Positions 1-12,237 are shown, counted from the stretch's first letter. The stretch is 64,000 bases of DNA from Mantis religiosa (GCA_030765055.1 CM060947.1:99946711-100010710), one strand, 5' to 3'. The notes: a model not told the origin generated them from the sequence alone. Numbers and translations are program-made.

Positions 1-765
1 TGGACTTTTTTATATATACGAGTATGAATGAGCGTTTCTGAATCGCATTTTCACACTGATTGCAAAACTGAAATCCGTTTTGGCGTACCACGTCAGAATT
101 TTTGCAATTCAAAATTTTATGTTTTGAATAGTTTTGTTAATGTACGTACGGTAGTAATATTACCGTAATATTAATAGTAGTATTAGCGTGTGCTTATCGT
201 TTGCTAGAAAAGCTCTATAGATTCTAATTTCAACTTTATCACTTAAACTGTGAAATTATATAAGTATTATTATGTTTATATTTTATATTTTTATATTTAT
301 TAAAATATATTAACTATATCCATCCTAGGGAATATAGAAAAATGTGTCTTCTTATAATCAATAATTCCAAAGAGTGCAGGTTCTTCATAGATTCTTCTCA
401 AAAATTCTTAAAGGTGTTTTGCTTCATAGGAAACATTCATCCTTTCGTTACTTAGTCCACTCTTTTGTTTTAAAGGAGACATATGAAAATGTTAAGTTAC
501 GAAAACCATCTGTAGCTAGTGTGTGCAGATTTCAAGATTATTGGTCTATTACTTGGTCAGCAGGCTGGTTTCCTTGTTTTTTATATGAATAGGATAGTAC
601 AGTTAGGTAGAACACTGGAAAAGAGAACAGTGGCCACGTAGGACTAATTTAACACCGGGCGAAAAAATATAAAATATGAACCTCGTATTGATCTCTCAAA
701 GGTATTGTTGCACCTCTCCATGTAAAATCAGGTTTAATGAAACAATTTGTGAAAACTTTAGATAA
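1..765. other. AT-rich intergenic DNA, nothing recognised
   Basis: Short reading frames only, none with recognisable protein similarity. No repeat family shared with the rest of the window was seen. Confidence 0.5.
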
Positions 766-819
766 AGAGAGTGAGTGCTTTAAATACATTTGTGATACAT
801 TTCCTTCGTTATTCTGAAA

Positions 820-1195
820 AAATTAACCCCCCAGGGGCCTACTTCGGTAGGTACGGGTTTGGCGCACCCGGGGTCCCGAGCCAACAGTCTCCCTCGTGTG
901 GGCTCCTCTTCATGGTTGAGGGAGACGATCAACAGGCCCACCCACGTGTAGGCCGTGCGTGGAGACCCGTGGAGAAGGATTTTAGATTCTTGTCTAGTTT
1001 AGAGTTTAGGATTTAGTGAACGAAATTTTTAGTAGACGTTGATTGATGTTTTTTATGTACGTGTATTTTTAATAGGTTTTGTTACACTTGTATAGTTTTT
1101 AGAAAGTTTTATATCTGACTTTTGCCATGACTAGTTTTTTAAAGGGCGCTGATGACCGCCGTAGTTGAGCGCCCTTATATATATGTATCATCTAG
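820..1195 (+). mobile_element. LINE 3' end with terminal hairpin
   Basis: A GC-rich stretch leads into a T-rich 3' untranslated tail. The tail ends in a perfect 7-bp stem (GGGCGCT ... AGCGCCC, 1144-1174) followed by TATATATA. The same end, with the same order of landmarks, recurs in reverse at 35376-35420, where it follows an RNase H-coding LINE. That makes this a 5'-truncated copy of the same non-LTR family. The wording around 'GTGGAGAAGGATTTTAGATT' is also shared with the second copy. No coding region remains. Confidence 0.6.
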
Positions 1196-1269
1196 AAAAA
1201 ATTAACTCTTGTGGTTGGCCCACAAATTCGAAAAAAATGATAATGGACAGCCAGTTCTAGAATACTATG

Positions 1270-1630
1270 AGTAGATAAGTGAAGGATGCTTGGAATGCTT
1301 TTAGAAATATTGTTCTTAATTTTCTTGTAAATAAAAAAGATCCAAAGTATGTTAACATAGTGAAAGCGATGTTACAAAGTTTCAGACAGATTGGTTACAA
1401 CTTGAGTGTCAAAGTATATTTTCTTCATACTCATCTAAATCATTTCCCCAGTAATTTAGGAGATTATAGTGAGGCAGGGTTTGAAATACTTCACCAGGAT
1501 ATAAAAATATGGAAATAAGGTATCAATGGACGTGGAGTATTCTCATGATGGCGGACTAATGTTGGATGTTAATCAGGGACTGCTTTGAACAACATGCGAG
1601 AAGTTCAAAGAGGAGAAAATTTAAAGTGCA
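1270..1630 (+). pseudogene. Fragment of an unnamed repeat-borne conserved protein
   Basis: A frame open at 1279-1518 reads like a protein segment I recognise as recurrent in arthropod and other invertebrate genomes but cannot name. Its hallmarks are a HxLxxHLxxFPxNLGDYSE stretch, then an FHQDI motif, then a W/Y-rich segment and a RDC motif. Here the frame is broken: after 'GDYSEAG' the expected continuation needs a shift, and in-frame stops follow the HQDI motif at about 1516 and 1550. Upstream it has no start context. It is probably a decayed mobile-element or multicopy gene fragment. Function unknown. Confidence 0.4.
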
Positions 1631-3512
1631 ATATTGAGATAAGGTTATGAATATGCTTATAATTGTTATTCATTAATGATTAATTAGTGGCAAATATTAA
1701 ATTGCAAATATGGCCTAGCTTTTCACACAACATTATTGTTAACAAGTAATTTTTATTGCGTTTCACAAAGCTTTAATTGAATATCTGTTATTTATGAATA
1801 GTTTGAAAACAGCACCTGATGGGAGAAAATGGAGATTATTTTCGAATTCAAAAAAATGTCCGTTTATGGCCACCTTTCAGATTAAAAAAGAGTTTTGAAA
1901 TGCAGAGCAGTGTTAGCTTTAGATATTCAGGAGTGTGGTTCAAGACATTCGCAAAACGTGACATCCAAATAGTGAAAAGCCGAAGGTCCTTCTTATAACC
2001 AGTGAGAGTGTAGTAAAGCTGTGCTCCTCCCGTGTATGCAAGGACGAAAGTGAATATGCTACTTAGGCGAGTAAAATTAAGGGGAAGAGTGTCGGAAATC
2101 TCGGTATGACCGACGTCGACTCCTAGAACTCCAGACTGCTACCAGAGGACGTTGAGGTGCTTCGCAGTCCCATCAGGCATCTCCAACCACGCATACCCAA
2201 TTTACCATGGGTTTTTGGGAAGCACTGCCCTCTCACATACAGCCTACAAACAACTCCCTTTCAAAAGGGTCTCAAATATCCAGTAATGGTGTACATCTGG
2301 TAATATATCAGGGATGTTGGGAGCCTCTAGCGCTCCTATCAGGTATAGTGAATTCTCTCCCATCAAACAGTTTCTACGCCACTTCATTCAGCCTGGTCCA
2401 TTCCTACAGTAGGGACACAACTACTTCTCTACTGCAGTCAGTTAAGGACTGATACAACATTAGAGAATTCATCTTATGTTAATGACAAATATATACATTC
2501 CAGATAAGTAAACCTCAGGTGAGTTAAACTCCCTCGCCTTGCTATCTCTTTTGTCTTCCCACATATGCAGGATCGCGGTAACACTTGTAATGTTACTGTT
2601 TTCATAAACTGATTGTGACTAGTAAAGCTTTTATTCTTCAAGTAGCACACTAAAAAGCATCTTACTAAGAGGTTTGTTTAGACATATTAAAGCAGTTTGT
2701 TTAAAATTGTCACCAACTGCTAAAGTAACTAATTTCCTGCAGTTCTATAAGAGGGACTCGTAGCGGGATTTTTATGGTGAAGATGTGGGATGGGATGATT
2801 CTCACCTGCACTTGTCCCGCGTTGTGAATGAGGTGTCGGGTTGAATTCAGCCCTCCGAAAAGATGATGAAGCCACGGGTTGCTAACTCTTCCCGGACCAA
2901 TCTGGCACTCAGATTGTCTAAAATCTTCTGTATAGCTTCAGTATTTACACGAGAAACCTTTTCTCAAGCGTGGTCGCAAGCGAAAGAATTCTTTAGTTAA
3001 ACACAGAAATAAATTAATTCTCTTTAATTTATAAAAATCCAAACTTGTAATTTAATTTAAATTACACTTTGCAGTTTTTCGTACAAAACTCTACACAAGA
3101 ATGATGTTTCGTCGATCCAATTTTCAGAAAGTCTGTGTTAGTTATTTATAATATTCCACAGTACAGAACACGTCTGTTCTCTTCAACGTTACACAATCGA
3201 AAGACGCTATTTTCCTAGTTTTTTTACCAAGATAATTGATTTTTCCTTCACTCTCTGCCATCACTACCAATCAAACTTAATGTTTACTGGTCAACGTCAC
3301 ACATTTTTAAAACTACCAATTATAAAAAATTAATATTACTTCACTTACATATAACGTCATCTCTAGACTTACTGAATTGTAACAATTTCTTTTCTTGCTT
3401 ATTCTAACATGTCCATTATTGATTCTTGAACCACATAATTAAACATATTTAAATATTTTTCAATTCTCGGGGCCTAAATCAAAACAATAGTTACAGACTG
3501 TATCAGCACTTA
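1631..3512. other. Unassigned, possibly old repeat and LTR-like DNA
   Basis: No gene recognised. 2100-2460 faintly resembles the body of SINE family C ('CCATGGGTTTTTGGGAA'). 2960-3512, continued after the mariner at 4770-5110, is T/A-rich with scattered repeats and could be an LTR or UTR split by the mariner. Neither reading is secure. Confidence 0.25.
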
Positions 3513-3702
3513 TACGAGGGTCCTTCAATAAATAATCGAAATAATTTAATTGTATTTAAATTAACCGCCCTGGAGCGCCATGGCTGCTAGTGGTGGAAAG
3601 GTGAATCCTTCCTCTAGCAATGCTGTGAGTGCCAATCATGCAGAATCAATCAGTTAGGAGTTAGAGCCCGATATTTGAGGTTGTGTTTACTGCACCCACC
3701 AT

Positions 3703-4500
3703 GAACTGAAATTGCAGCAACGTGCATCAATAAAGTTTTGTGTTTTGTTAGACAAAACTCCTGCAGAAACCTTTGAAATGATGCAGCAAGCATACAAGGA
3801 CCAAGCTTTAGGCAAAACACAAGTCTTTGAGAGGTGTAAACGTTTCAAATGGGGTCATGAAGACCTTCAAGATTCTCCGCGCCCTGGAAGACCTGTAGCA
3901 GCTAAAACGGAAGTCAACGTTAACACAAATGACGCAATTGTGCGAGAAGATCGTCGCATAACAATTTCGAAAGTTGCAAACACAATGCATTTGTCTGTTG
4001 GAACTGTAGATGACATAATTCACAATGATCTTGGCTATCGAAAAGTTGCAGCGAAATGGGTACCGCACATGCTGAAGGACGAACAGAAGGCTCACCGCGT
4101 CATGACGTGTCAAAAATGACTCGGAAGGTTACAACAGGAGCCAGACGAGAGTTGGTTCCACCATTACGACCCGTTAGTAAAACAGGAGAGTTCGCAGTGG
4201 AAACAATCATCGAACCCTAGGTCTAGGAAAGCAAAAGTTCAGAAAAGTGCAGGTAAGGTCATGCATCTCGTATTCTTTGACAAACAGGGCATTCTGTATG
4301 ATCATGTTGTAGCTAATCAACGCACAGCAACTGCTGCTTACTATTGTGACGTACTGAAGGGCCACTGAAGAAAAAAATCGCCGAAAAGCAACCAGATCTC
4401 GCAAGGAAAGGATGGATCTTGCATCAGGATAATACCTTTTCTCATCGAGCTCGTGCAACTCAGCTTCGTGGTCGCTATTTTCAAAGTGAAAAGGAGTTGA
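3703..4500 (+). pseudogene. mariner transposase, degenerate
   Basis: The N-terminal helix-turn-helix region is open at 3712-4119. It shows the family's order 'KTQVFERCKRFKWGHEDLQD', then the RPGRP linker, then a second HTH ('ISKVANTMHLSVGTVDDI'), then 'LGYRKVAAKWVPHML'. A TGA stop at 4117-4119 ends this frame. The catalytic half continues in another frame with 'PDESWFHHYDP' (first catalytic D, about 4142), 'KQESSQW' and 'SAGKVMHLVFFDKQGILYDH', and breaks again after the first part of the DDE core. A probable ATG at 3703 is followed at once by a stop, so the start is also damaged. Confidence 0.9.
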
Positions 4501-4595
4501 ACAATTTTGTCATGGGTATCTTGAACAGAGTGTCCAAAAATGGGTTCTTATGAGTGTTTAGAACAATGGGTAAATCGTTGGAATAATTGTATTTC

Positions 4596-4598
<3 letters not shown>

Positions 4599-4675
<77 letters not shown>
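4599..4675. repeat. (AG)n microsatellite inside the mariner
   Basis: About 38 uninterrupted AG units near the 3' end of the mariner, downstream of the transposase remnant. The array grew within the element, since the TIR lies beyond it. Confidence 0.97.
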
Positions 4676-4678
<3 letters not shown>

Positions 4679-4769
4679 CTTCGAAAGTGTGTAGGTAAAT
4701 GTTAGTGAAATAAAGTCATTATGTGTTAATTAAAAAATTAGTTTGGTTACTTATTGAAGGACCCTCGTA

Positions 4770-5110
4770 GTTGTAACCAGCTTCAACATTGAGTTCTTTC
4801 CCCCAAGCACTCCTTTAGCACTGTCCATAATTTTACTTCCACCGTTTATAATTAAAATATTAGAAATGCAATGCTATATTGCGTCACTGTCCAATTAAAA
4901 TCAATTTTCACTGCAGCACTAAGTCTTGGAATGCTTTGTCATATGAAAGTCTATATTGCACCACTAACTCGTACACAGATGCAATAGAGCGTCGAAACTC
5001 CCGACTTAATTTTTAAGTGCCCCTTATTAGAAGCAGGAGCGCTTCATCACTGAAAACTGCAGCGCTTTGTTTTCTACCTATGATTACGTACTTTCTCATA
5101 GTTATCTACG
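4770..5110. other. Flank of mariner, no gene
   Basis: AT-rich DNA continuing the sequence interrupted by the mariner. Nothing recognised. Confidence 0.4.
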
Positions 5111-5114
5111 GGTA

Positions 5115-5555
5115 CACCGAGCTAGGTGGTCCCGTGGAAGCGTGTGCGACAAGCATTAAGGGGATAGAGGTTTCCTGATCCATGGGTCTTTTCCCCGAAT
5201 TTCCCAGGATGGCTAGGCGACACACCAGTTCTCATTTCATTTCACCTTCGTCCTCCTTGAAAGTTTCAGGGTTGTATGTGTCGGCGTTGCATATACTCTC
5301 TGTCAACCTTCATCTTCCGAACTGCTCTGGGACACTCTATGAGTCTCGGGATCCTCAGTGTAATGTGTAACCCTGCAGGGCGAGCCGGTTATACAAGCTG
5401 TCACCGGCAAGCTGTTATTTAGCCGATTCTAAATCTGAAATCCATAGGTATCGTGCCCTCTGCTGTCGTATCTCCTAAGTTCGGCTATTCTTTGTCTCCT
5501 CTCATCTCGCCCCTCCCTCCCGGGGCCGCCGTACAAAATATCTTCCATAGATCGA
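5115..5555 (+). mobile_element. Old, degraded SINE family C copy
   Basis: It shares the order of landmarks seen in better copies (12.2, 36.1 and 40.8 kb): 'CCATGGGT', 'CCCCGAATTTCCC', 'TTTCATTTC', then a GC-rich segment ending 'CTCCTCTCATCTCGCCCCTCCCTCCC' and 'GTACAA'. The tRNA-like head is hardly recognisable. No target duplication found. Confidence 0.45.
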
Positions 5556-6460
5556 GGTTTTAAGTCTCAAACCCAGTCATACCTCATAGCTACAGGTATG
5601 GCACACAGAAAACCTGAGGGCTTAATCGATGTCTAATGTGTGTGATTTCCTTAATTTCTCATTTAAAACTCAGTGCTCGAAACGAAACTTACGGGGGACA
5701 ATCACGTGATGCAAAAGTCTTACCACATCTAAATCAAATGGTTTGGAGTTTAAATTACATCTGCAACTAAGATTTCAATCTTAAAAGCCTATTAGTATTA
5801 GGATTAGTATGAGGTTTGATTTAACCGACATTCGTTTTTTAGTTATGTTCTTCACAAAGCATACGGTGGACATAAAGAAACAAAGGTCTGACAAAAGCTT
5901 TTGGAGGGGAGTTTGCATTTTCAGTGAAATTTTAGTGTCAAACTTTTGAATACATGGCAATACATACTTCATCCAATTAGTGCAGATAAACAGTAACGGA
6001 AAAAAATATTTTCAAAGTGTATTTAAAACATTTTTGTAAACTATACACACAGAAGCTTGAAAAATAGGCACTTTTTCAAAAAATTATATACCTATTAGAG
6101 CGAAAAAATATATTGAATTCTTCCTGTGTATCGCAACTCCGTTTGACTTTTCTTCGTCTTAAAAATATAAATATGACCGATAGGATTTTTACTTTCTCTA
6201 CTACATGTAGCTATTAGGGAAAGTATTGCATTCCACCAAATACTCAATATCGAGATTTAACCAGAAATGCGTGTTTTGGGACCCCTGGATCTACAAAATC
6301 GTATTAAAAAGTTCGTACGTGTGTATGTGTCTGTGAGTGAACAGAATAGTTCAAAAACAAAAAAAAAAAAAACAAAAAAAAAACAGGTTAAACACCAAAC
6401 TTTTGACTGGAAAGTTTTTCGAAAATGATAATTTTATTTTTAAAAAAAATGGCCCCAACG
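5556..6460. other. AT-rich spacer
   Basis: No gene or shared repeat recognised. A-rich runs lie at 6358-6385. Confidence 0.45.
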
Positions 6461-6462
6461 AT

Positions 6463-6717
6463 TTTTTTTTTTTTTTTTTTTTTTTTGTAATTTACGTCCT
6501 CCAACGTTAAGTCATATCGGACGATGAATGGAATGGATGAAATGATGCTCAAATGTGCCCAGGGCCAAAGAGCTTAGAGTTACTCGACATTCGTCTTACA
6601 GGATAAGGGAAAACCTTGGAAAAAACCTTATCCAGATAACTCACCCTGACCGAGATTCGAACTCGGGACCTCTTGAACGTGAGGCAGACACGCTACCACC
6701 ACGCTACCGAGGTGGGC
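6463..6717 (-). mobile_element. SINE family A (tRNA-Val-like head)
   Basis: Read on the minus strand it begins GCCCACCTCGGTAGCGTGG and continues with a tRNA-like head: box A-type GTGGTGGTAGC, anticodon-loop region CCTCACGTT, and box B GAGTTCGAATC. A body follows with 'GATAAGGTTTTT', 'CATTTGAGCATCATTTCA', 'CGTCCGATATGACTTAACG' and 'GGACGTAAATTAC', then an A-tail (T-run 6463-6486 on +). Nearly full length. Confidence 0.93.
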
Positions 6718-6973
6718 AATTTGATTAAAATACCAATTGTTTAAGACATTTCTATGACAAATGAAGTATATAACTTGAATTTTCTGGGAATGTTCTCTGA
6801 CGAATCTTCTTTCATTCTGGATGGCATTTATATAACTGATAAACCGCACAAAAATGTGGAGCTCGTTAAAACATACCATTTATGTCAAATATTTTTTTGT
6901 GTGGAATTCCAAGATACTCATTGTTATTCGTCTCAATTTTCTAATATTTACATTTTTCTCAAATGGAAGTATT

Positions 6974-7169
<196 letters not shown>

Positions 7170-9360
7170 CTACTGGCCATGTAAAGAGTATGAAATATAG
7201 CGTAGCGGTCGGTTTTAAAACATTTGATTATAGCACTGTATTCCCACAGTCCTCTTGCATCTACAAGGTAATTAGTAATATTTTCTGTAAATGTTTATCT
7301 GGGTTAACATGAAGTATATAGAGGAACGAGTGTTTATAAGAATAGTTTGTATAAGAGCAGAAAAGGTCATCATATTTTTAAAGACAAAACGAATACTTTC
7401 TGGAATGGGCGCTACTTCCCACACATGTAAAAATTTGCTGCATTACTTCATGTTAGCTACATTGCAGATAATGAGCCTGGGGCCAGTTTAGTTAACTGGT
7501 ATACGAACTAAAGCTCGCAGATTAACTAACGTTACGAGTCACACAAATAAGGAAACTCAGGTCGGAGCTGCCGTATGTGGGAAGTTAACAGTAAAACGGC
7601 TACAAGAACTTCCTGTTAGCCTTCATTGTACACACTGACCTACATGACACTGCTATTGCCATACAACTGTCCGCGTGCCAGATGTGAAAAACCTCTTAGT
7701 CATTTTGGTGATTTGATGAGATAGGTGACCTACATAGACTGACACAAGCATCGTCTTAGGAATATCAAGGGGAAAATATGGCATTCTTCACGAAAAGAAA
7801 AATTAATTTTGTTTTTACTTTTGCTTTTACTTTGTAAAAGATGCGCTCTCTGAACATTTCAGGCATTCAAGCACTTACGTAAACCTACATAACTGCATAA
7901 AGTACATGCACATTTTATTAAGAAATTGGATATCTTGAATGTTCTGCGAAAGTTTTTAAAATAGTTTTCTTTGACTGCATATCGTATACTTTTGCACAAC
8001 TAGTAATCCAGAAAAACACAAGGAACAGAGAACTTTCTGCATGAAAATAGATCTGGCTAAAACATCCACTTTATGTGTATACTTGTTGGCGCCATTAATC
8101 GTTTCCAAGATATTCCTTGTTGTAAGTTTAAATTTTCAAATACGTTATGTTTTTCAAAGTGCCAAACTCATTATTCATTTCTCGTTATGCAAGGAGCGCA
8201 ATTTCAAAGCCATTGACTATCGCTTCAGTTTACTGTGTTCACCTTTTACCTTGAGAGAAATTATAATGGCATTGTTTCTACTAAAGTTCATCTCAATATA
8301 AGGTGGATAAATAATCATGTTTTCAAAGAAGGATTTGTGCAATAATTTCTTAGAGAAATTCATGTGAGTATAACACATTACAATACCCGAAATTACCGTG
8401 AATGTGTTTTCATCCGGTGAGCAAATAAAGAAAAACAATATAAAAATTAAAAACAAATAAACAAAAAAATCAACATGTAAAATTATTAACGTTTTTAGGG
8501 AACTCCTTAATTAATACCTAGGTTTTCACATCGATAAACATTAATTTCTGCGTCATTTAAATCAAATATATTTTCACATACTATACCATTAAACGCTCTA
8601 CTAAATCACCATAGATGAAAAGATCGATAAAGTCGTGCAATTTAAGGTCAAATATTTAATATTTTGGAGAAAATCTGGATTAAATATTTCAAGCATCCTA
8701 GATTTTAAGCTGACATATTTCAGTATTAGATGACTGGGACGAGTTAAGTAATGATGCAGTTGGAAACAACGACGCAGGCCGGTTTAAATTAATTAATTTT
8801 AAGATTTTCAACATTATGCTCGTTACCTAAGGCTTTCAGGTATAGCTGTAGCGTTCCTGTGATCGAAATACTTCTTTAAAACGGCTTTTTGTTTTTTACT
8901 AAAACTGCACTAAAAATCACTTTTCGTAATGTTTTGGAAAATATTGTGGAAGCAAAGAGCATTAAATGCTGTAACCATCGTTTGAAAACAATGTTCAGAA
9001 ACTCGCATACACCTGTTCGTCCCTCAGTTTCATATTGCATTATTACTGTTATTGTTGTTAACGACTGAGCTTCCCAGTAGTCTTGAGTTCGCTTCTTCAT
9101 TTGGAGCTAATTTACACATTAAGTATGAGCTTTTACAAACAATCGCACAGTTCATCTTAACCCTACAATTTATCTTCAGATCTATTCCACAATTCTGTTC
9201 ATACAAAGTGTTATTATTTCATTAAGATACATATGTGCTGGAAATAGATTAAATTATTATAGACCTTTTATGCGCTAAATAAAACGCTCATTTATTAGTC
9301 GATATTAATATATGCTTGATATTGCACATTCTTTGCATGCGTACATAAATAAATAGCATT
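7170..9360. other. AT-rich spacer, nothing recognised
   Basis: Several short open frames exist (for example 8041-8301), with no motif or codon pattern to support a gene. Confidence 0.45.
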
Positions 9361-9361
9361 C

Positions 9362-9575
9362 ACCCTCGGTGTGGAGAGCGTGGTATAGCTGCTTCAAATT
9401 CAAGACATTCCGAGTTAGAATCTCGGTTAGGGTGAGTTCCGCGGTTTTCCCCTGTACTGAAAAGATGAATGTTACGTAACTTTAAGCTCTGTGTATCCCG
9501 AGGTCATTTGAGTATCATTTCATCCATTTCACTTATTCATCATTCGATATGAGGCACACGACGTCCAGTGTGTTT
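9362..9575 (+). mobile_element. Old SINE family A copy
   Basis: A diverged family A copy: 'CCTCGGTGTGGAGAGCGTGG' for the head, 'CCGAGTTAGAATCTCGGTTAGGGTGAGTT' for box B, 'GGTCATTTGAGTATCATTTCATCC' in the body and 'CATTCGATATGAGG' near the tail. Confidence 0.75.
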
Positions 9576-9690
9576 TGAATGCCAATTAATATTTCACAAC
9601 ATAATGTTTAAATGAAGAAAAACTTCAATGAGAAAAAGTAAAGAAGAAACGTTGCATAAATACTTAATATTACAAACGCTTTATTTGCTA

Positions 9691-10124
9691 TAATACGAGG
9701 TTTAATGAAAAGTAATGCCTCCACCTTCGTTTGTTGGATTTCAATGGGAGTATTTTAATAAACCAAATGCAGAAATAATCCAGAATTAATTACCACTGTT
9801 CACTTTCTCACATAATCACCAGACTATTTGACACATTTCTGCCAAAGATGAACAAATTTTCTGATGCCGTCGCGAAAGAAGTCGATACTGCTTACGCAAT
9901 CAGCGTCTTAGTTCTTTCAACGTCTTCGTCAGAAGCATAATGAAGTCCCAGCAGATCTTCCAGTAGCACGGGAACAGATAGACGGTGCTAGATCTGGATT
10001 GTATGGAGGTTGCCGTAAGGTGGTGAAATCCAGTCTCTGAAGTTCTGCTGTGGTGGCATGTGAAGTGTGTCCTCTGGTAGTTTCATGCTGCAGGACATTT
10101 CCCTTTTCCTTTCTGTGTCTGTGC
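9691..10124 (-). mobile_element. Truncated mariner-like element, 3' part
   Basis: A terminal repeat 'CGAGGTTTAATGAAAAGTAATGCC' follows TA at about 9693. Read on the minus strand the segment codes for the tail end of a mariner-type transposase: 'LHYASDEDVERTK' then 'FFRDG-like' residues. Upstream frames are disrupted, and the other end is cut by a SINE at about 10125. Only about 430 bp remain. Confidence 0.6.
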
Positions 10125-10580
10125 GTGTCTGCCACACGTTCAAGAGGTCCCGAGTTCGAATCTCGGTCATGGTGAGCTACTTAGATAAGGTTTTTTTGGG
10201 TTCCCCTATTCTGAAAAACGAATGTTGGGTAACTCCAAACTCCCTGGACCCTGGGCTCATTTGAGCTTATTTCACCCATTTCATTCATCGTCCGATTTTT
10301 TGTTTGTTTGTAATTTACGTCCTCCAACGTTAAGTCATATCGGACGATGAATGGAATGGGTGAAATGATGCTCAAATGAGCCCAGGGTCCATATTGCTTA
10401 GAGTTACCTAACATTCGTCGATCAAGATAAGGGAAATCCCCGGAAAAACCTTATCCAGGTAACTCGCCCTGACCGAGATTCGAACTCGGGACCTCTTGAA
10501 CGTGAGGCAGACACGCTACCACCACGCTACCGAGGCAGGCATCGTCCGACATGACTTAACATAGGAGGACATAAATTAAA
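10125..10580 (+). mobile_element. SINE family A, interrupted by another copy
   Basis: A + strand copy lacks the very 5' end but has box B (CGAGTTCGAATCTCGG) and the body. It is split at CATCGTCCGA by the inverted copy at 10296-10540 and resumes with 'ATCGTCCGACATGACTTAAC', ending 'GGACATAAATTAAAAAA'. Confidence 0.9.
10296..10540 (-). mobile_element. SINE family A nested inside another
   Basis: A full-length minus-strand copy with a T-rich + strand start and the head at 10500-10540. It is flanked by a 9-bp target duplication ATCGTCCGA (10287-10295 and 10541-10549) that belongs to the older SINE. Confidence 0.95.
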
Positions 10581-10599
10581 AAAGGAACTAGAGCGGCAT

Positions 10600-10916
10600 T
10601 TCGCAGTGCCAAAATCATCAGTTGTATTTAAGAAGTAAGGATAGCGTAAGTGCCTTCGGGAAAAACCCATTTGTCCATCGAGGGGGAATCCGTTTTCTCT
10701 AGTGGCCCACATAGACACGATACACAGACACATTTTCTTTTTGGCCTTTGGGAAGAACTCGTTTGTCCATGGGGGGAAATCTAATTTCTCTACTGGCAAA
10801 CATACACATACACAGCACATATACACCCATGCCCGATGCGGGACTCGAACCCGCGACCCTCTCCGCGACGGAACGCTAGAGACATACGCTCTAACGACTA
10901 TGGCTACGAGGGCCGA
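10600..10916 (-). mobile_element. SINE family D (tRNA-like head, internal repeat)
   Basis: On the minus strand, 10916-10835 looks like a tRNA: TAGTCGTTAGAGCG as box A and GGGTTCGAGTCCC as box B. The acceptor stem does not pair well, so I call it a SINE head rather than a working tRNA. The body holds two related units of about 70-75 bases (about 10740-10820 and 10630-10715). Both contain 'AGAGAAA', a run of Cs, 'ATGGACAAA' and 'TTCCC-AAGGC'. Only one copy is in the window. Confidence 0.6.
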
Positions 10917-12235
10917 ACCCTATCAAAATACTCCTTGACAACGATGTTCTAGGGAAAAATTGGTGATACTACACTAGGTAGGTATATGCAATTCTCTCCA
11001 TTTATATGTAAGATTAGTTTACTGGAAGAGAATATTGTGTTCACACCAATAAATTTGGTTTATGTATATGAAAATTGTCATTTACACTCCAATGTAAATA
11101 TATTTGGGAATATTATATAGCCTATAATTCTGGAATAGAGGATTTTTGTTAGTGAAGGAATTTATCAAAATTGTCGAATGCTCTATGAAATTATCATATT
11201 CTCTCTCTTTCTCTCTCAAATACACAGAATTATATTAATATCAGTCTATCTAAGTATTCTGGTGGAGGCATCTGTTCTTCCCTGCCTTCCCTCTGTTGCA
11301 GACGGCCATGACTCATGAAAACGCGCTAGGTCATGGATTAATTAAGAAGACTATGTTGAAACAAGAATCGTTCCGGAATAACTAACGTCGTTAATAATTC
11401 TCTGCAAGTCCATCCATTATAAAGCCGCACTTCAACCGTGTGATGAAAATATATCTTATGTAGGCTGTTAGTGAGAATGGATTGACACTCAAGGTAACCA
11501 CATGTTGCAGTAAAATAAACTTGTACCTGACCTTTACCGTAGTATTCAGTGTCGGGTTCAATGTACAGAAACTGAGCAGTGGCGTGCCATCCAAATATGA
11601 AATTTTAAAACTTTCTAAAGACTTCAGAGAAGAACACATGCATTTCTGTAACACTTAAAAACTTTATGTATGTGGTGTAAAACTTGGACAGTACACGTCA
11701 CTATATTATGTTGTTTTGATGGTTTTTAGCATAAACGGTAGAAAAGATTATTTGATTTGTTAAACCGGAAAATGGAAATTGTTGGTCAGAGACGACATAG
11801 TTCCCATTCCAAAATGTGTTTTCAGTATGTTCCGGTTACCTCTGTTTTCAGCACCAGTATTGATTTTACAGGCAGTATTATTAAAAAAAATATTTCGTAC
11901 AAAAACGTTACTTTTAAACTGAGAAGAGATAGCAACGGAAAGCTCAAGTAAAAGCCCCTTAAAGTCTACTTTATTAGCTTTACATACATTTATTACATCG
12001 CCCTGCATTTCACTTGCTTCTGAGTTGTACATTTTGTTTCGTAGCAGACTTTTCGCAAACTGTATCTTTCTCAATATCTGTTCGCAGTAAACATAATGCT
12101 TGATTCTATAACAATGCAGCATCAAATACCTGGATCAAAAGTTAGATCATGCTCTTGATTTATGAAACTACCGTGTAGATAATTAAATTAGAACACCCAC
12201 GCTACTCAAAGTGACAATTTTATTTCTCATTTCTT
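10917..12235. other. AT-rich spacer with unsupported minus-strand frames
   Basis: Minus-strand open frames at 11391-11654 and 11760-12125 (87 and 121 codons) have no recognised motif. I see no splice or start evidence. A short (CT)n run lies at 11202-11217. Confidence 0.4.
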
Positions 12236-12237
12236 TA

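Larger units (their letters stand above)
3515..4767 (+). mobile_element. mariner-like element with intact TIRs
   Basis: The element is 1253 bp, flanked by TA on both sides (3513-3514 and 4768-4769), as expected for Tc1/mariner insertion. The terminal inverted repeats begin CGAGGGTCCTTCAATAA and match exactly for 17 bases, then diverge slightly. It carries a degenerate transposase on the + strand and an (AG)n run near its 3' end. Because its own gene is broken it cannot be autonomous. Confidence 0.92.

Noticed and set aside
10835..10916. Free-standing tRNA gene on the minus strand
   Set aside because: Boxes A and B are good, but the acceptor stem does not pair and the sequence continues into a repeat body, so it is a SINE head.
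11760..12125. 121-codon minus-strand frame
   Set aside because: No recognisable motif, splice support or composition change.
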